Assembly (NCBI RefSeq): GCF_950295315.1
Contig: NC_080170.1
Span: 93,666,054-93,730,053 of the forward strand
Reading direction: 5' to 3'
Source of the DNA: Erinaceus europaeus
Taxonomy: Eukaryota > Chordata > Mammalia > Eulipotyphla > Erinaceidae
Length of the DNA stretch: 64,000 nucleotides
The notes below the pieces were generated by a model. That model was given only the letters and a program-made list of their open reading frames with translations, had not been told where the DNA came from and searched no databases. A program made the translations under genes and the position numbers. Within the stretch, counting starts at the first letter, position 1. Each line of letters starts with the position of its first letter. This document shows positions 44,086 through 55,440 of the stretch, piece after piece.

Positions 44086-44467
44086 TGTTGTTAATATTCG
44101 TAAGGCTCTTGCTGGGCGGGTAACAGAGACGCGGAGACAACGGCTGGGCAGGGAAGCTGTATTTCTTTATTCAGGAACAACGATTCATAAACCAAACCAA
44201 ACTAATCACCAAACAGAACTCTGCTGTCTCTTTGCGGTGGCGCGAGCACTCTCTCTTACTCTGCACTCAGGAACCCTCGAACTCTGCAACTCTTCAACTC
44301 TCGAACTCTGAAACTCTTCCACTGTGGAACTCTCTCTTACTCTGTAACTCTGAAACTCTGGCGGGTTTCCTTTGGGGCGGGGCCAAGCAGGCCCGCGAAA
44401 CTAACTGGACTGATCTAATTCTCTTGGTGGGGGAGGGCTAGAACAAACCAATGTAAAGCATACGACA
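44086..44467 (-). repeat. 3' LTR of the compact provirus
   Basis: 382 bp, TG...CA in sense. The poly(A) signal complement TTTATT lies at 44166-44171. An array of 8-10-bp GAACTCT-type units lies at about 44263-44362. Compared with the 5' LTR it lacks about 17 bases near its sense 3' end and has a longer array. Confidence 0.95.
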
Positions 44468-44487
44468 ATTCCCCCTTTTCTTTTTAA
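44468..44487 (-). promoter_or_regulatory. Polypurine tract
   Basis: In sense it is a run of A and G (AAAAAGAAAAGGGGG then AAT) immediately before the 3' LTR, the expected plus-strand primer site for reverse transcription. Confidence 0.9.
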
Positions 44488-45592
44488 CTAAATGACTATA
44501 GTATCAAGAACCAGTGTGCTGCTAAGGGAAGGCCTGAGGGGGCCATATCTGCCTCTGTGGGCTAAACTTTATCAGCTTAAAAAAAAAACATTTCTTGCCT
44601 CTGGGGTGCTACTTGCCTCGACAGGCATTTGCATGGGGGCGGGGACGGCCTAGAGTCCCAAAGGCAGCTGGCTGCAACTTACTTACTATGAAACAAAACT
44701 TGTTATTAGCATATCTACTGCACGATCCAACGTTTCTAATAGAGAAGGAATTTGAGACTTTTACATATCAACAACGTCTTTTAACCTTTTGTTACACCCA
44801 TTCAGGATGGAGACACACCCTAGGTGTGGGCTGGAGAGGAAACCTCAAGCATGAGAATAATTAGCATAGCCATTGTGTGATCTACCATTTCTAATAGAGA
44901 AGGTAATGGAGAGTTTTACACATCAACAAGTCTATTTAACCTTTTGTTTAGACCAACTTAGTTAAAATATGATTGTTAACTAATTTTTACCTTAGACTTT
45001 AAATGTAAGTTAATTTTATCTTTATGAGAATTACGTTGAAAAGCTTTTTCATTTAACTTTGACTAGTAAGAATTTAGCCTTAAAGTTACTGTTTACCAAA
45101 CTTTAAACATATACATAAACATGGTCATTAATACACAAGGAGAGAAACCTTTGTTATGAAGACATGTCATTTTAAACACAAATTTAAATCTGTACTGTCT
45201 TAGTTGTTGGGGGGGGGGGGTTCACCATCCGGAGGTGGCTTCCCACGCAGCTTTACTTCTAGGAATGGCAGGTTGTGATCTCTGCACAAATCTCTGCGTA
45301 CTCCAGCTTGTCTGCCTTCAGACCGGACCGGCAGCTGGAGATCTCGTGTGCCCAGTTTCGGCAGGGAGCCCGGGGGTCCAGGAGGTTTGGGATCATTCCA
45401 GAATTTATAGAAAGAGGGCAGGCAGGCCATCTTTGTAGAAGGTGTGGGCCTAGGTGCCCAGGGGTGGCGGCCATGATAGGCCGCCGCGGCCCTGCCCCAT
45501 GGCCCTGCCATGTCTGCTGCCCTGCTCGCAGTGGCCGAGAGCAGCGTGGAGGGATCACTCATCCAGTGCCCTGCGCCACGCGGTGGAGAGCC

Positions 45593-45718
45593 GGCTCCTG
45601 TGGGCTGGCCTCAGGCTCTTGCGTGGTGGCATCGGGCTCTAGCGTGTTGGCTTCGGGCTCTAGCGTGCTGGCATCGGGCTCTTGCATGGTGGCATCGGGC
45701 TCCTGCGGGCTGCGGGGC
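45593..45718 (-). repeat. 21-bp tandem repeat in the provirus interior
   Basis: Six units of the GGCTCTTGCGTGGTGGCATCG type (45593, 45614, 45635, 45656, 45677, 45698), the last degenerate. Because 21 is a multiple of three, all reading frames stay open, which explains the long frames on both strands. Confidence 0.93.
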
Positions 45719-46014
45719 TTCGGGCGCAGTGCGCAGGGTTGTCTGGGCGCAGCCGGCTGGCTGGCTGTTTAACCAGGTGGAAACAGCAGCTCCGTGCCTC
45801 GCCTCCCGCCCGCTGGCTCTTCCCGCTGGCTGTTCTGAGTGCACCCGAGCAAGTGGAAACCACAGAGTGGTCCAGAGATAAATGTTCCAGAAACAGCAAA
45901 ACAGTCTCGTGAAGAAAGAGCAGAGGCCTTTGGAGATCTCTTCACAAGCAGAAGAGAAGGCCATAGTGCATAGGTAGCCAAATTGTCTTTACTTATCTGA
46001 GAGATGCGCAGGTC

Positions 46015-46032
46015 AGGTCCACGTGGGCGCCA
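46015..46032 (-). promoter_or_regulatory. Primer binding site, lysine-tRNA type
   Basis: In sense TGGCGCCCACGTGGAC, two bases after the 5' LTR. It matches the lysine-tRNA (Lys1,2) primer-site start TGGCGCCCAACGTGG with one base missing. Confidence 0.88.
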
Positions 46033-46034
46033 TT

Positions 46035-46391
46035 TGTTGTTAAAATTCGGAAGGCTCTAGCCAGGCAGGCTAGCTTCACGGGCGGGTAACAGAGACGCGG
46101 AGACAATGGCTGGGCAGGGAAGCTGTATTTCTTTATTCAGGAACAACGATTCATAAACTAAAACAAACTAATCACCAAACAGAACTCTGCTGTCTCTTTG
46201 CGGCGGCACAAGCACTCTCTCTTACTCTGGAACTCAGAAACTCTCCAACTCTGGCACTCCGGAACTCTGTCTCTCTCGAACTCTGGCGGGGTCCCTAGGG
46301 GCGGGGCCAAGCGGGCCCGGGAAATTAACTGGACTGATCTAATTCTCTTGGCGGGGGAGGGCTAGAACAAACCAATGTAAAGCATACGACA
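46035..46391 (-). repeat. 5' LTR of the compact provirus
   Basis: 357 bp, sense start TGTCGTATGC, sense end TTTTAACAACA. Poly(A) signal complement at 46132-46137. The short-unit array at about 46214-46285 is the shortest of the three LTRs in the window. Confidence 0.95.
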
Positions 46392-47215
46392 GTTTGTTGT
46401 CCAGCCTCCCTTCAGAGGATGGAACATTCTCTACCATTGTTCATCCAAGTTGAGGGCAAGGTCCTATGGGGGCCCACAAAGGGGTCTATTTTGTTGTTCC
46501 TGATACAAATGACCAGTAACAATGGAGACAGGGATTTAGTAGAGTTCTAAGCCCATCAAGTCTGTTTGGAAATCTCAGGACTCCCGGTTAGGGCCCCAGC
46601 TGATGGAATGGCCTGATAGTGACTAAAGAGTCATCGTTAAAGTATGCCAGTCTCTTGCCCTTATTCAGCTTTTGCAGTCCTTGCTTTGCTAAGGTTAGCT
46701 TTGGAGTGAGTGAGAGAACTGTAATAGAAAGTAGGTGAGGAGGCTATCTAAGTCTAAGCAGACACTATTTCATTATGAACTTTATACTGACTCACTGCAG
46801 ACTATTGTGTACTTTTGCTTTCAGGTATATATTTTGCCCTAATTTATGGATACATGTGAACATATGCTCTATCTAATGGGATCTGACCTATATCTAGTTT
46901 TTGGGACTTGGTTAGGAAGTGAACCTCCTGGAATGGAATTAGAGAATACCATCAAAGGAAAGGTCTCACTTGAGTAATGAGGGTGAAGGATTGGCATTCC
47001 ATGCCTGACGTCTCTGTATACAGTCTGAGGTGAAGCATGCTGAGATGGTACTCGTTGCATTGATTAGGTTGGAATCGGCAGATGCAAGATCATTTGGTAT
47101 GACTGGAGAGAAGCATGCAGGGAAATGAGCCCCACCCCAGGGGTTCCAGGATTGGGAGAAACATAGGCTCTATAGAGGAAGCAGGAGATTCCTGTTGTTT
47201 TAGGGTTTAAGAAGA

Positions 47216-47655
47216 CACACTATTCCAGCCTGTAGGTCCATGATTGGTCAACAATTTGTTTGGCTTTGTATGTTAACTCTCTTTTCAACCACCAGGTTCC
47301 AGATGCTAGCACGATGTGAAGAGACTTCCCTGGACAGACAGCCCCACCAATGTGCCTTGGAGCTCTGCTTCCCCAGAGCCCTTCCCTACTAGGGAAAGAG
47401 AGAGACAGGCTGGGAGTATGGATCAGTCTGTCAAAGCCCATGTTCAGTGGGGAAGCAATTACAGAAGCCAGACCTTCCACCTTCTGCATCCCACAATGAC
47501 CTTGAGTCCAGAGGGTTAAAGAATAGGAAAGCTATCAAGGGAGGGAATGGGATACGGAGTTCTGATGGTGGGAATTGTGCGAAGTTGTACCCCTCTTATC
47601 CTATGGTTTTGTCAATGTTTCCTTTTTATAAATAAAATTTTTAAAAAAAAAAGAA
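47216..47655 (+). repeat. Family R 3' end, sense
   Basis: CACTATTCCAGCCTGTAGG, TTGGCTTTGTATGTTAACTC, GGCTGGGAGTATGGATC, TGGTGGGAATTGTGCG, TACCCCTCTTATCC, TATAAATAAAATTTT and poly-A. A GA-rich tract (47650-47760) follows. It joins head-to-head with the inverted segment at about 47215. Confidence 0.92.
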
Positions 47656-47779
47656 AGGAAGAGAGGGAGCAGCAAAGGGAGAGGATAAGAGGGAGAGGAA
47701 GAGAGATATAGAAAGAGAGAGGGGAATAGGGAGAGATGGAGAGGAAGAGAAGTTGAGGGGGAAAAACATGCAGGTGGAA

Positions 47780-48020
47780 AGATAACAAAATGGCTTCACT
47801 CATATATGGAATCTAGAGATCTGATTTGCATGAACTTGCCAAAAAAAAAATCCAAACAAAACAGAAGCAAGCAAACTATAAAATTTGTGAGACTGTGGTA
47901 GTTATCTGTGGGGGTGGGAAAGTGGAAATAAAGAACTTTGATGGAAGGTGAGGCCTGGAACTATACATTGTATTTACAATCTTGTAACCTACAATTTTTT
48001 AAAAAGTTATATTAAAAAAG
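47780..48020 (+). repeat. L1 3' end, sense, old
   Basis: AAAATGGCTTCACTCATATATGG, TTATCTGTGGGGGTGGG, ending TTTACAATCTTGTAACC and A-rich. Confidence 0.7.
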
Positions 48021-48119
48021 ACAGGTGGGTGGGTAGGCTCGTTCTCAAATGAGAATAAGAACGGATAAGCTATCATTGACAGGTAAAGCTTTAGAAGATA
48101 TTAGGAACAGGGAAATGGA

Positions 48120-48250
48120 TAGGGATGGGTGAGATAGAGGGAGAGAGAAAGAGACCTGCAGTACTTTTTCACCACTCTTTTTCCATGCAGGTGGGGACAG
48201 GGATCCTTACATATTGTAACATGTTTACTCTACCAGGTACAACATTGCCA
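48120..48250 (-). repeat. SINE B, antisense, old
   Basis: GAGACCTGCAGTACTTTTTC, TGCAGGTGGGGACAGGG, GTTTACTCTACCAGGTAC. Confidence 0.7.
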
Positions 48251-48790
48251 AGTCCTGAAACATTTACCTTAATTAGAAAAACTACATTTTAACTAGATGA
48301 ATCAATAAGTATCAGCTTTCCAAAATTCAGAAAAATTACTGTCTTTTCTGTGGTGCTCCTGACTTTTTGGGATGGAACTCATCCTAAAATGCATTACATA
48401 CTTTCCTGCCTCTTCAAAATACCAGTAAAACATTTTATTGACATAGCAGTCATTACGGACATCTGTTGTTACATTTATGTAATGCCATGAAGTACCCATG
48501 ACCTCTTTAAGTTATGGGGAGAGTTTTCTTGATGCTAAAAATCATGAAAATATGTGCTTTTGTTATAGAGCTTAGTTTTTATTCTTTTTCTGCCTCCCCT
48601 GCTGTCAAACACATATTTCTGAGCTTTCTGATTGTTAAAATACTTTCTAATCTCATTGTAATCTTTTTCTAGCCTAACTTGGGCTCATACTTAACCAATC
48701 CTTCTAGTATTATGCTTTAATTAAAAGTAAAATGGATCCTGAAATTTAGAACAATTCAGTTGCCTAATCACACGCCCTCCCAGGCTTCTC
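48251..48790. other. GUCA1C intron 1, nothing recognised
   Basis: No exon or named repeat seen. Confidence 0.45.
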
Positions 48791-48799
48791 CTTGGCACT

Positions 48800-48965
48800 C
48801 AGCAGTGATAGTTAACAGCTGTTGATTGGTTATGCTGTGCCCAACACTTTTCTAGGCACCAGACACAGACCGGCACTTTCAATCCTTACAGTTATTGAAG
48901 AACCTATTTACAGTGAGCATCATGTTAGACCCTCAGGCTTTGGGGGTTGATAACTAACCAGAGCC
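48800..48965 (+). repeat. MIR relic
   Basis: CTGTGCCCAACACTTTTCTAGG, CACTTTCAATCCTTACAG match the MIR central region. Confidence 0.6.
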
Positions 48966-50900
48966 CAAGGTGTTTCACTGTGAATACACTAATACACTTG
49001 TGCTGAGTCCTTGATGCCTGGATTTTATTTTCTTCAGATTACTTGCAAACTGACTCTTAGTTGGAACAGTTTAAAATGGATTCTGTTTCATTTGTTTGAC
49101 AAGAATACTTCAAAGCACATTATTCTCTGTTGTGTCAATTTCAGTGGACTGCTTATTAAGATCAGGAGGTGTGAGCCCAATAATGAGATAATTATGAACT
49201 TGATGTAAAAGAAGTCAGTAATTCTGATGTAAACTTTGACTATGTCTAAAGGTAAAAGGGTTACTACAGTAAACAGAAAGAGCTTTACTTTTAGATGAAC
49301 CTTTAATTGTGAAAGTAGGGGAGTGGGGAGAATAATAACGGTAGGGAAATGTTTAGCAAATAATTGTGTGGAGGAAAAAGCATTATGGTAGTATTAAATG
49401 ATTTCCAATGTTTAAATACTTCTACCCTTTTCAATTACAAGCTACCCAACATTTAATACTTGGCTTTCAGATTTCCTGAAAAGTTAACAGTAGTCCTGCA
49501 GTTAGAAAATTTTCCAGAAAAACAGTGGGGGGTGTATGAGAGTCATAGAACCAAGTACTTTTCATTTGCTATAACAAGAAATAACTAACTTACACTTATA
49601 TTGACAAGTCAAAGCAGAATAAGTCACCATCTCAGTTACAAATGTGTTACTGGATTCAGGGAGTGGGGAGGCACAGAAGAATGTTAGCATAATGCTCAAA
49701 GTTTTAAATTATGATGACTTTTAGTTTAAAGTTTGTACATATGAGATGTACCTGATAACAGAATCTGATTTTTAATTAGATTATAATGAGGTTAGTGATG
49801 GAAACTGTTGTGTTCAATACTAAATTCTGTCATTGAAAAAAGAACAAGATAGATCTCTGGATTCCCAACTAGGGGCTGTCTACTTTGTTACAGAAAAGCT
49901 ACTGCCTTGAAGGGGAGGCTCTAGCCTCACTCAAACTTCGTATTGTGTAACCTGGTCAAAATACAAAGAGTCTGTTAATGACAAGACAAAACTAAATATA
50001 GCTTGTGGGATAACAGGGTAGAAAATGAGGTTGGCTTCAAGGTCTGACCACTGTCACCACAGCTGTGACGGTTGCACAACCACCACTGCCACCCCATTTT
50101 TGCCACTGACTTACTCAAGAAAGTCAATCATTGTCTCCTAACTCACTGCCAAAGTAAAAGCTGATGAAAGTCTGATGCGCATGAGATCTGGCTTTCAGCC
50201 AGCACAGATGTTCCAAAAGCAAGAAAAACTGTGATACTCTATGTGTTGCTGTTGACTATTGGCCTCTAAAATACAGTGAACATGGACAGATGTGACACTG
50301 TTCCTACCTAAGTATCCATATGTTTCACTTGGAGATTGATGCAGAGCAGCTATTTGTCTGGAACGAACCCCCTGTTCTAGGTAAGAAACTGGACTCAATA
50401 TTATGCATCCAGAGTGCAACTGAACTCATGTCTGCTTGGCAGCAGTCCTGGCAGAGGCTGGCAGAGAAGGAGGACCTGGCACTGCTGTTCATCTCACACT
50501 CTGTGAACTCCAGCCACACTGCTTGCTTCACAATACACCCTCAGTTTATTTGCATTCATGCTTTGTTTCTCCTTTTAAGTGTAAGGGATACATAAAGTCA
50601 TTTTTCTTAAGCAACTGTGCTGAAGTACAGTGAGCTAAAGATACAGTGATAGTTAACTTTTTTCACATGCTTTTCCAGATGAGACATCTATCACAGTGTT
50701 ATAGACTAGATGTTAAATATTTACTGGTCAAATAAAATAGAAGAAATGGCACTTACAGCACCTTCACTTTGATATATGCAAACTTTATTTTTCCTGTCTC
50801 CTTTTGCCTCCTCACACCCATACTTATAACACGAAAAACCATCTTTTTTCCCTCCCAAATTATAACTTAGAGTGCAACTGTAGTGGATATCTCATGAGAT
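48966..50900. other. GUCA1C intron 1, repeat-poor block
   Basis: Nearly 2 kb without young repeats, the longest such block in the window. The open frames at 50320-50633 on both strands overlap each other and show no family resemblance or codon pattern. Old repeats too diverged to name are possible. Confidence 0.4.
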
Positions 50901-50904
50901 TAAT

Positions 50905-51062
50905 TTTAAAATGTATGTATTTTTATGAGAATTAGAAAGAATCATGCACTGCTCAATTCTGGTTTATAATGGTGCTAGGGATTGAATTTAGGACTTCTAG
51001 AGCCTTAGGCATGAGGAATACAAGTCCAGTGTGCTACTACTATAACCTGCTTGGTCCCTCAA
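50905..51062 (-). repeat. SINE C, antisense
   Basis: ATGCACTGCTCAATTCTGG, GGGATTGAATTTAGGAC, TAGAGCCTTAGGCATGAGG. Confidence 0.8.
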
Positions 51063-51659
51063 ATAAACGTAACATTTTATTTTTCATCCTTGCATTTGGT
51101 AAGAATTTTAGCTCACATCCTTAGGTATTCAAGAGCTTTAACTTTAGTTTTCCATAATAAAATCAGTTTATATTTTGAATCCTGGTTTTTTTAGAGAGAA
51201 GGAGGGGGGAGGGGAAGGATATAAGACTACAGTACTGAGGCTTCATTCAGTGCAGTAGGAGCTTGGCTTTCACCTGGGCAAAGCAGCACAGTATCCAAGT
51301 GAGCGATTTCACCAGTTCAAGTGCCTATTTGCACATGGAGTTCTCTCTCTGTCCAGAACTGCTTATAAACTTCAAGTGTGCTTCTAAACATCAGGGTACT
51401 AATAGGAGTTGCAGGAGTAGCTATTGATGCTGGTATTTGCTGAGACTTCATCTCTCCTTATTTCCTGTTTCACTCCAAGAGTTTCTGTTTCTATATGGCC
51501 AGGCCTCCTGTCTCATATATATATGGTCAAATACCCATTTATTTTGTATACCAAGGCATGAGACATCTTGAACTGACTCAGGATTTTTAGGTCAATTACT
51601 CCTTATAACCTTTCTTTACAAGCTTTGTTAGGTTCTGGGAATCTTGATAAGTTTCTTTT
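51063..51659. other. GUCA1C intron 1, nothing recognised
   Basis: GA-rich patch at 51196-51220; otherwise nothing named. Confidence 0.4.
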
Positions 51660-51825
51660 TTCTTCCATTTTTTGTTTTATTTATTAATGAAAGAGGAGAA
51701 GGAGGAAGAAGAAAAAATAGAGCATCACACTGGTACATATGCTGCCAGGAATTGAATTTAGAACCTTGTGTTTGGGAGTTCAGTGCTTTATCCACTGTGC
51801 CACTTCCTGGATCACAGCAAGTTTC
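51660..51825 (-). repeat. SINE C, antisense
   Basis: TTTATTTATTAATGAAAGAGG, ATATGCTGCCAGGAATTG, CACTGTGCCACTTCCTGG. Confidence 0.8.
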
Positions 51826-52384
51826 TAGCTAATCAATTAATTGTATCTATTCTTACATCTGCCAATTCCCATCCAACTTTTTTGTCCTTTACAAAGCTCC
51901 CATCATCTCTCAAAATATTACAATTCTCTCTTTTATACTTCACCTCCTCAGCCTATGGAATTCTTATCTAATTTGGAAGTAGCCAGGAAGAACTGGCTCT
52001 AATTATATATTCTTCCATTTGTTTTGTTTATGGCATATATTTTATGCTTAGAATCCTAAGTGGCTTAAACCATTGAAACTCAAGAGCTAAAACTAATCGC
52101 TTGATTTCTGCTTTTCTGCCACAGTGACTTATGCCTCAGGCAAATAATGTATTTACTGCCTATGGGGAAGCTTGAGTGATAGAAGGGATTACCAAGAGCA
52201 GATTCACATCCATACCATTATCCCACTGCATTTGCAAATGTTTACTGAGCATCTGGAGGCCAGGTGGAAGGAAGATTCACTCAAAGATGAATGGGAATTA
52301 TTCTCTCTCCCCAAAGGAGTTTACAGTTCAGTGGGAAAGTAACTACAAACCCCCCAAAACAAACAAACAAAAACCAGATAACAG

Positions 52385-52555
52385 GGCTGTAAGATAGCTC
52401 CTTTGGGAGTATGACTGCTCTGTCATGCCAGTGGCCCAGGTTTGAGCTCAGTCATCACCACACTAGAGGAAGCTTTGGTTATGTGGTATCTCTCCCTCTC
52501 CCTCTATCCCTCTATCCCTCTATCCCTCTTTCTTTGTCTCTCTGTATCTAAAAAA
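52385..52555 (+). repeat. Old tRNA SINE, sense, with (TATCCCTC)n
   Basis: GGCTGTAAGATAGCTCCTTTG, CCCAGGTTTGAGCTCAG, and repeats of CCCTCTAT at about 52493-52530. Confidence 0.65.
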
Positions 52556-52717
52556 AATTTAAAAAGTCAACCCACAGAGTTGCCTGGCAATAAGAATAAA
52601 AAGGTAGAAAATCTTAAAAATCAAAGATTTGATAGAGGTTGAATCATTGTACTATCTTCCTGGTTTCAACATTACACATGGGCCTCTGATATTATAAATC
52701 TGCTTTGAAATTCTTTT

Positions 52718-52855
52718 TTTCTATTTATTTTAAAAAGAAGACATTAACAAAACCATAGGATAGGAGGGGTACAACTCCACTCAATTCCCATACCAGATCT
52801 CTATATCCCATCCCCTCCCCTGATAGCTTTCCTATTCTTTATCCCTCTGGCTTTG
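52718..52855 (-). repeat. Family R 3' end, antisense, short
   Basis: AAAGAAGACATTAACAAAACC, GGATAGGAGGGGTACAAC, CCATCCCCTCCCCTGATAGC. TTTGAAATTCT flanks both sides (52703- and 52852-), a target duplication. Confidence 0.9.
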
Positions 52856-53287
52856 AAATTCTACTCAGATAAATGACTGATGAGCTTCTTCCGAGATAGG
52901 CAGGCTAAATAAAAGAGCCATAGGAAACAAATCAATTCCCTCCCCAGCATGCAAGTAATACAGAAAAAACATAATCAAATTTTGAAAGGACGTAGTATGT
53001 GGGTAGGAGTGTAGATTAGAAGAAGATACTATTTTCTGTGCCCTCAAAAGCTTTACAGTCTAGTTGAGGAAGAAACGTATGTCATAATTAAGATATAATA
53101 GACTACTCAAGTTACATTTACTATAATTAGAAGTTGAGAAGAGAAGTTGAATTTTGGATTCTTAGAAGTAAGTGAAGAACTTGTACTATTACTGTTGAGG
53201 GAGAAGGTGCCACCCAGAAAATAGGAGCAGTTACAGGTGTAGGCGGGGTTTTGGCTTTAAAAGCCTTAACCTTCAGCTCTTTTTCTG

Positions 53288-53319
<32 letters not shown>

Positions 53320-53520
53320 TGTTTTGCTTTCTGCTTTCCGGTACCAACAAAATGTAAGTCAGTCTCTTTCTCTCTCTCTCTCTCTCACCCTCTCATGCCC
53401 TAACATTTGATTTTTTTTTTTTTTAGTAAAGTTTAATTTACCCGGATAATCACACTCTCTCTTCAATTCTTTGTTGAGATAAAAGCATGACAAACCTCCA
53501 GAATGAAAGACAAATGCTGT
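52856..53520. other. GUCA1C intron 1, nothing firm
   Basis: Contains T-rich (53285-53325) and CT-rich (53363-53388) patches; otherwise nothing named. Confidence 0.4.
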
Positions 53521-53525
53521 CCCCC

Positions 53526-53815
53526 AGGAGTCAGGCAGTAGCATAGCAGGCTAAGCGCACGTGGCATGAAGTGCAAGGACAGGCGTGAAGCACAAGGACC
53601 AGCATGATGATACAATTCGAGCCCCCGGCTCCCCACCTGCAGGGGCGTCACTTCATAGGCAGTATAGCAGGTCTGCAGGTGTCTTTCTCTCCCCCTCTCT
53701 GTCTTCCCCTCCTCTTTCCATTTCTCTTTGTCCTATCTAATAACGATGACATCAATAACAATAACTACAACAGCAATAAAAAAAAGTGCAACAAAAAAGG
53801 GAAAATAAACAAATG
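53526..53815 (+). repeat. SINE A, sense
   Basis: Head CAGGAGTCAGGCAGTAGCATAG with a small internal duplication (GTGCAAGGACAGGCGTGAAG then CACAAGGACCAGC), a complete body, and tail AATAACTACAACAGC. CAAATGCTGT(C/T)CCCCA flanks both sides (53511- and 53811-). Confidence 0.95.
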
Positions 53816-54049
53816 CTGTTCCCCACCATTTCCCTTTATTTAACATTACCATAATAAAAGCCAAGCTTTTTCCACCAGTCACTATTTTGAGCACTTCACA
53901 TTTATTATTATTATTATTATTATTTTTTAGCTTACATATAAATGAGTTCACAAATCACATCTGAATTTTAGTGGACTGCTGTGTTTTAATGAGCCCTTTA
54001 GTCAATCCCTTTCTGATGGAAATCACAACCAGCCTGGACTCACAGAGGC

Positions 54050-54325
54050 AACAATAAACCTAAGAATGCAGGGCTCTAGTCCCAGCACTGACCTTTATTT
54101 GCTGGGTCTGATCTTGGGAAACCTTATAACCTCCCCGTGTCACAAAACTTCCTTTCTAAACTATAAGCAGGCCCTATACAGCCTTCATTATCACTCAGTT
54201 CATGTGGAGTGATGTCGGAGGATGTTTGGGGGAAAAAAATTGCTGTGCAAACTGCAGAGAGCTGTATGTTTATCTGTAAAATGCAGATAACTCAGACCCC
54301 GCAGGTTTGATAACATTAAAGGCTA
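54050..54325 (+). repeat. MIR relic
   Basis: AGTCCCAGCACTGACCTTTA, GATCTTGGGAAACCTTATAAC, CTGTAAAATGCAGATAAC match the MIR 5' to middle region in order. Confidence 0.6.
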
Positions 54326-55145
54326 GGTCTACTTTTTATCAAGCTCACATTATATTTCCAAGTGAAAAGGTATGCCAGCAGCTGCAGGGGTCACTTCCCT
54401 GGCATGTTTTTTTTTTGTTGTTTGTTTGTTTTTTTAATGAATCCTAGTGATGCAAACATTCATTTGTGTTGTTTTGGTGAAACATTCACCTCTTGTAACG
54501 ATTGCCACTTGTAAAAGGAAATTAATTAAATGGGTATCATCTTGGAGTTTCAACCGACTTCTTAATCTAACCCAGGACACCTGCATGGGAGCCCCAGCTC
54601 TACTTGAAATTCAGAAATGACCTTTGGTTATCTGGTTCCTTGCCTTCTTGTTGTATGAGAGCACTTAAGAAATGGAGCTGTGCAGCCTGGCATTTTATTT
54701 CTGTCGTATGGCCACTGTCCATTAACCCCCTGGTGGCCCTACAGCCTATAACATTGTATCTGGTTATCTTGCCTACAAGATGACTGTAATTAAGGCTGCT
54801 ATTCATACGACACATTTATGGAAACAAATAGCCATTTATTAGACTGTAAGCTATTAGGTTGTAATCACTTAAGAGTAAGGAGCAAGGCCACTTATTTCAG
54901 AGTAAACAGAAGCTCTCAGGAAACATTTGTAGTGATAATAAAACACTTCATATTTGTTCAGCACTTTATAATTTTCAAAATATCATATATACTGTATCAA
55001 CAGCATTTTAGCTGAGCCTCTCACAGGTTTTTACCTGTTAAAAGATATCACCTTTACCTGTTGACATACATTAACATTTAAGCTGTTGTAATCATGTATT
55101 TGCTGGAGGTTTGTTTCTCAAGTCTGGTTATAAATTAGAGACATG
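54326..55145. other. GUCA1C intron 1, nothing firm
   Basis: A possible MIR-type patch (TTCAGCACTTTATAATTTTC, 54958-54977). No exon. Confidence 0.35.
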
Positions 55146-55440
55146 GGGAGTCGGGCTGTAGTGCAGTGGGTTAAGCGCAGGTGGCGCAAAGCACAAGGAC
55201 TGGCATAAGGATCCCGGTTCGAACCCCGGCTCCCCACCTGCAGGGGAGTCGCTTCACAGGCTGTGAAGCAGGTCTGCAGGTGTCTATCTTTCTCTCCTCC
55301 TCTCTGTCTTCCCCTCCTCTCTCCATTTCTCTCTGTCCTATCCAACAACGACAACAACAATAATAACTACAACAATAAAACAACAAGGGCAACAAAAGGG
55401 AATAAATAAATAAAATAAATATTTAAAAAAAATAAATTAA
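55146..55440 (+). repeat. SINE A, sense
   Basis: Head GGGGAGTCGGGCTGTAGTGC, full body and tail. TAAATTAGAGACA(T/C) flanks it on both sides (55131- and 55441-), a target duplication of about 13 bp. Confidence 0.95.

Larger units (their letters stand above)
44080..46397 (-). mobile_element. Compact class II-type provirus with no recognisable viral genes
   Basis: Transcription direction is minus. The element spans 44086-46391 (2306 bp) and is flanked by GTTTGT at 44080-44085 and 46392-46397, a 6-bp duplication. The 5' LTR is 46035-46391, the 3' LTR 44086-44467, and the internal region about 1.57 kb. Next to the 5' LTR is a TGGCGCC primer site of lysine-tRNA type; next to the 3' LTR is a purine tract. 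The 6-bp duplication and lysine primer point to a betaretrovirus/ERVK-like (class II) origin. The internal region has no gag, protease, reverse transcriptase, integrase or env sequence I can recognise. It would therefore have depended on proteins from another virus. Two sense open frames (45200-45562, 45611-45964) are proline/alanine/arginine-rich with no family resemblance. Confidence 0.92.
44055..47215 (-). repeat. Family R 5' segment, inverted, hosting a provirus
   Basis: Excluding the provirus (44086-46391), 44055-44085 joins to 46392-47215 as one antisense family R segment. CAGCCTCCCTTCAGAGGATG, GGGCCCCAGCTGATGG, TTATGGATACATGTGAAC and CTGTTGTTTTAGGGTTTAAG match 58100-58990. It abuts a sense family R 3' end at 47216. 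Confidence 0.85.

Noticed and set aside
45275..45772. 165-codon open frame on the + strand, and an overlapping 123-codon frame
   Set aside because: Antisense to the provirus, GC-rich and kept open by the 21-bp repeat; no family resemblance.
45200..45964. Two sense-strand open frames in the provirus interior as possible gag
   Set aside because: Low-complexity proline/alanine/arginine composition, no zinc-knuckle or major-homology motif. Reported only as open frames.
50320..50633. Open frames of 91, 65 and 68 codons on both strands as a possible gene or GUCA1C exon 2
   Set aside because: No EF-hand motif, frames overlap on both strands, and none fits the phase 0 continuation expected after FDMNK.
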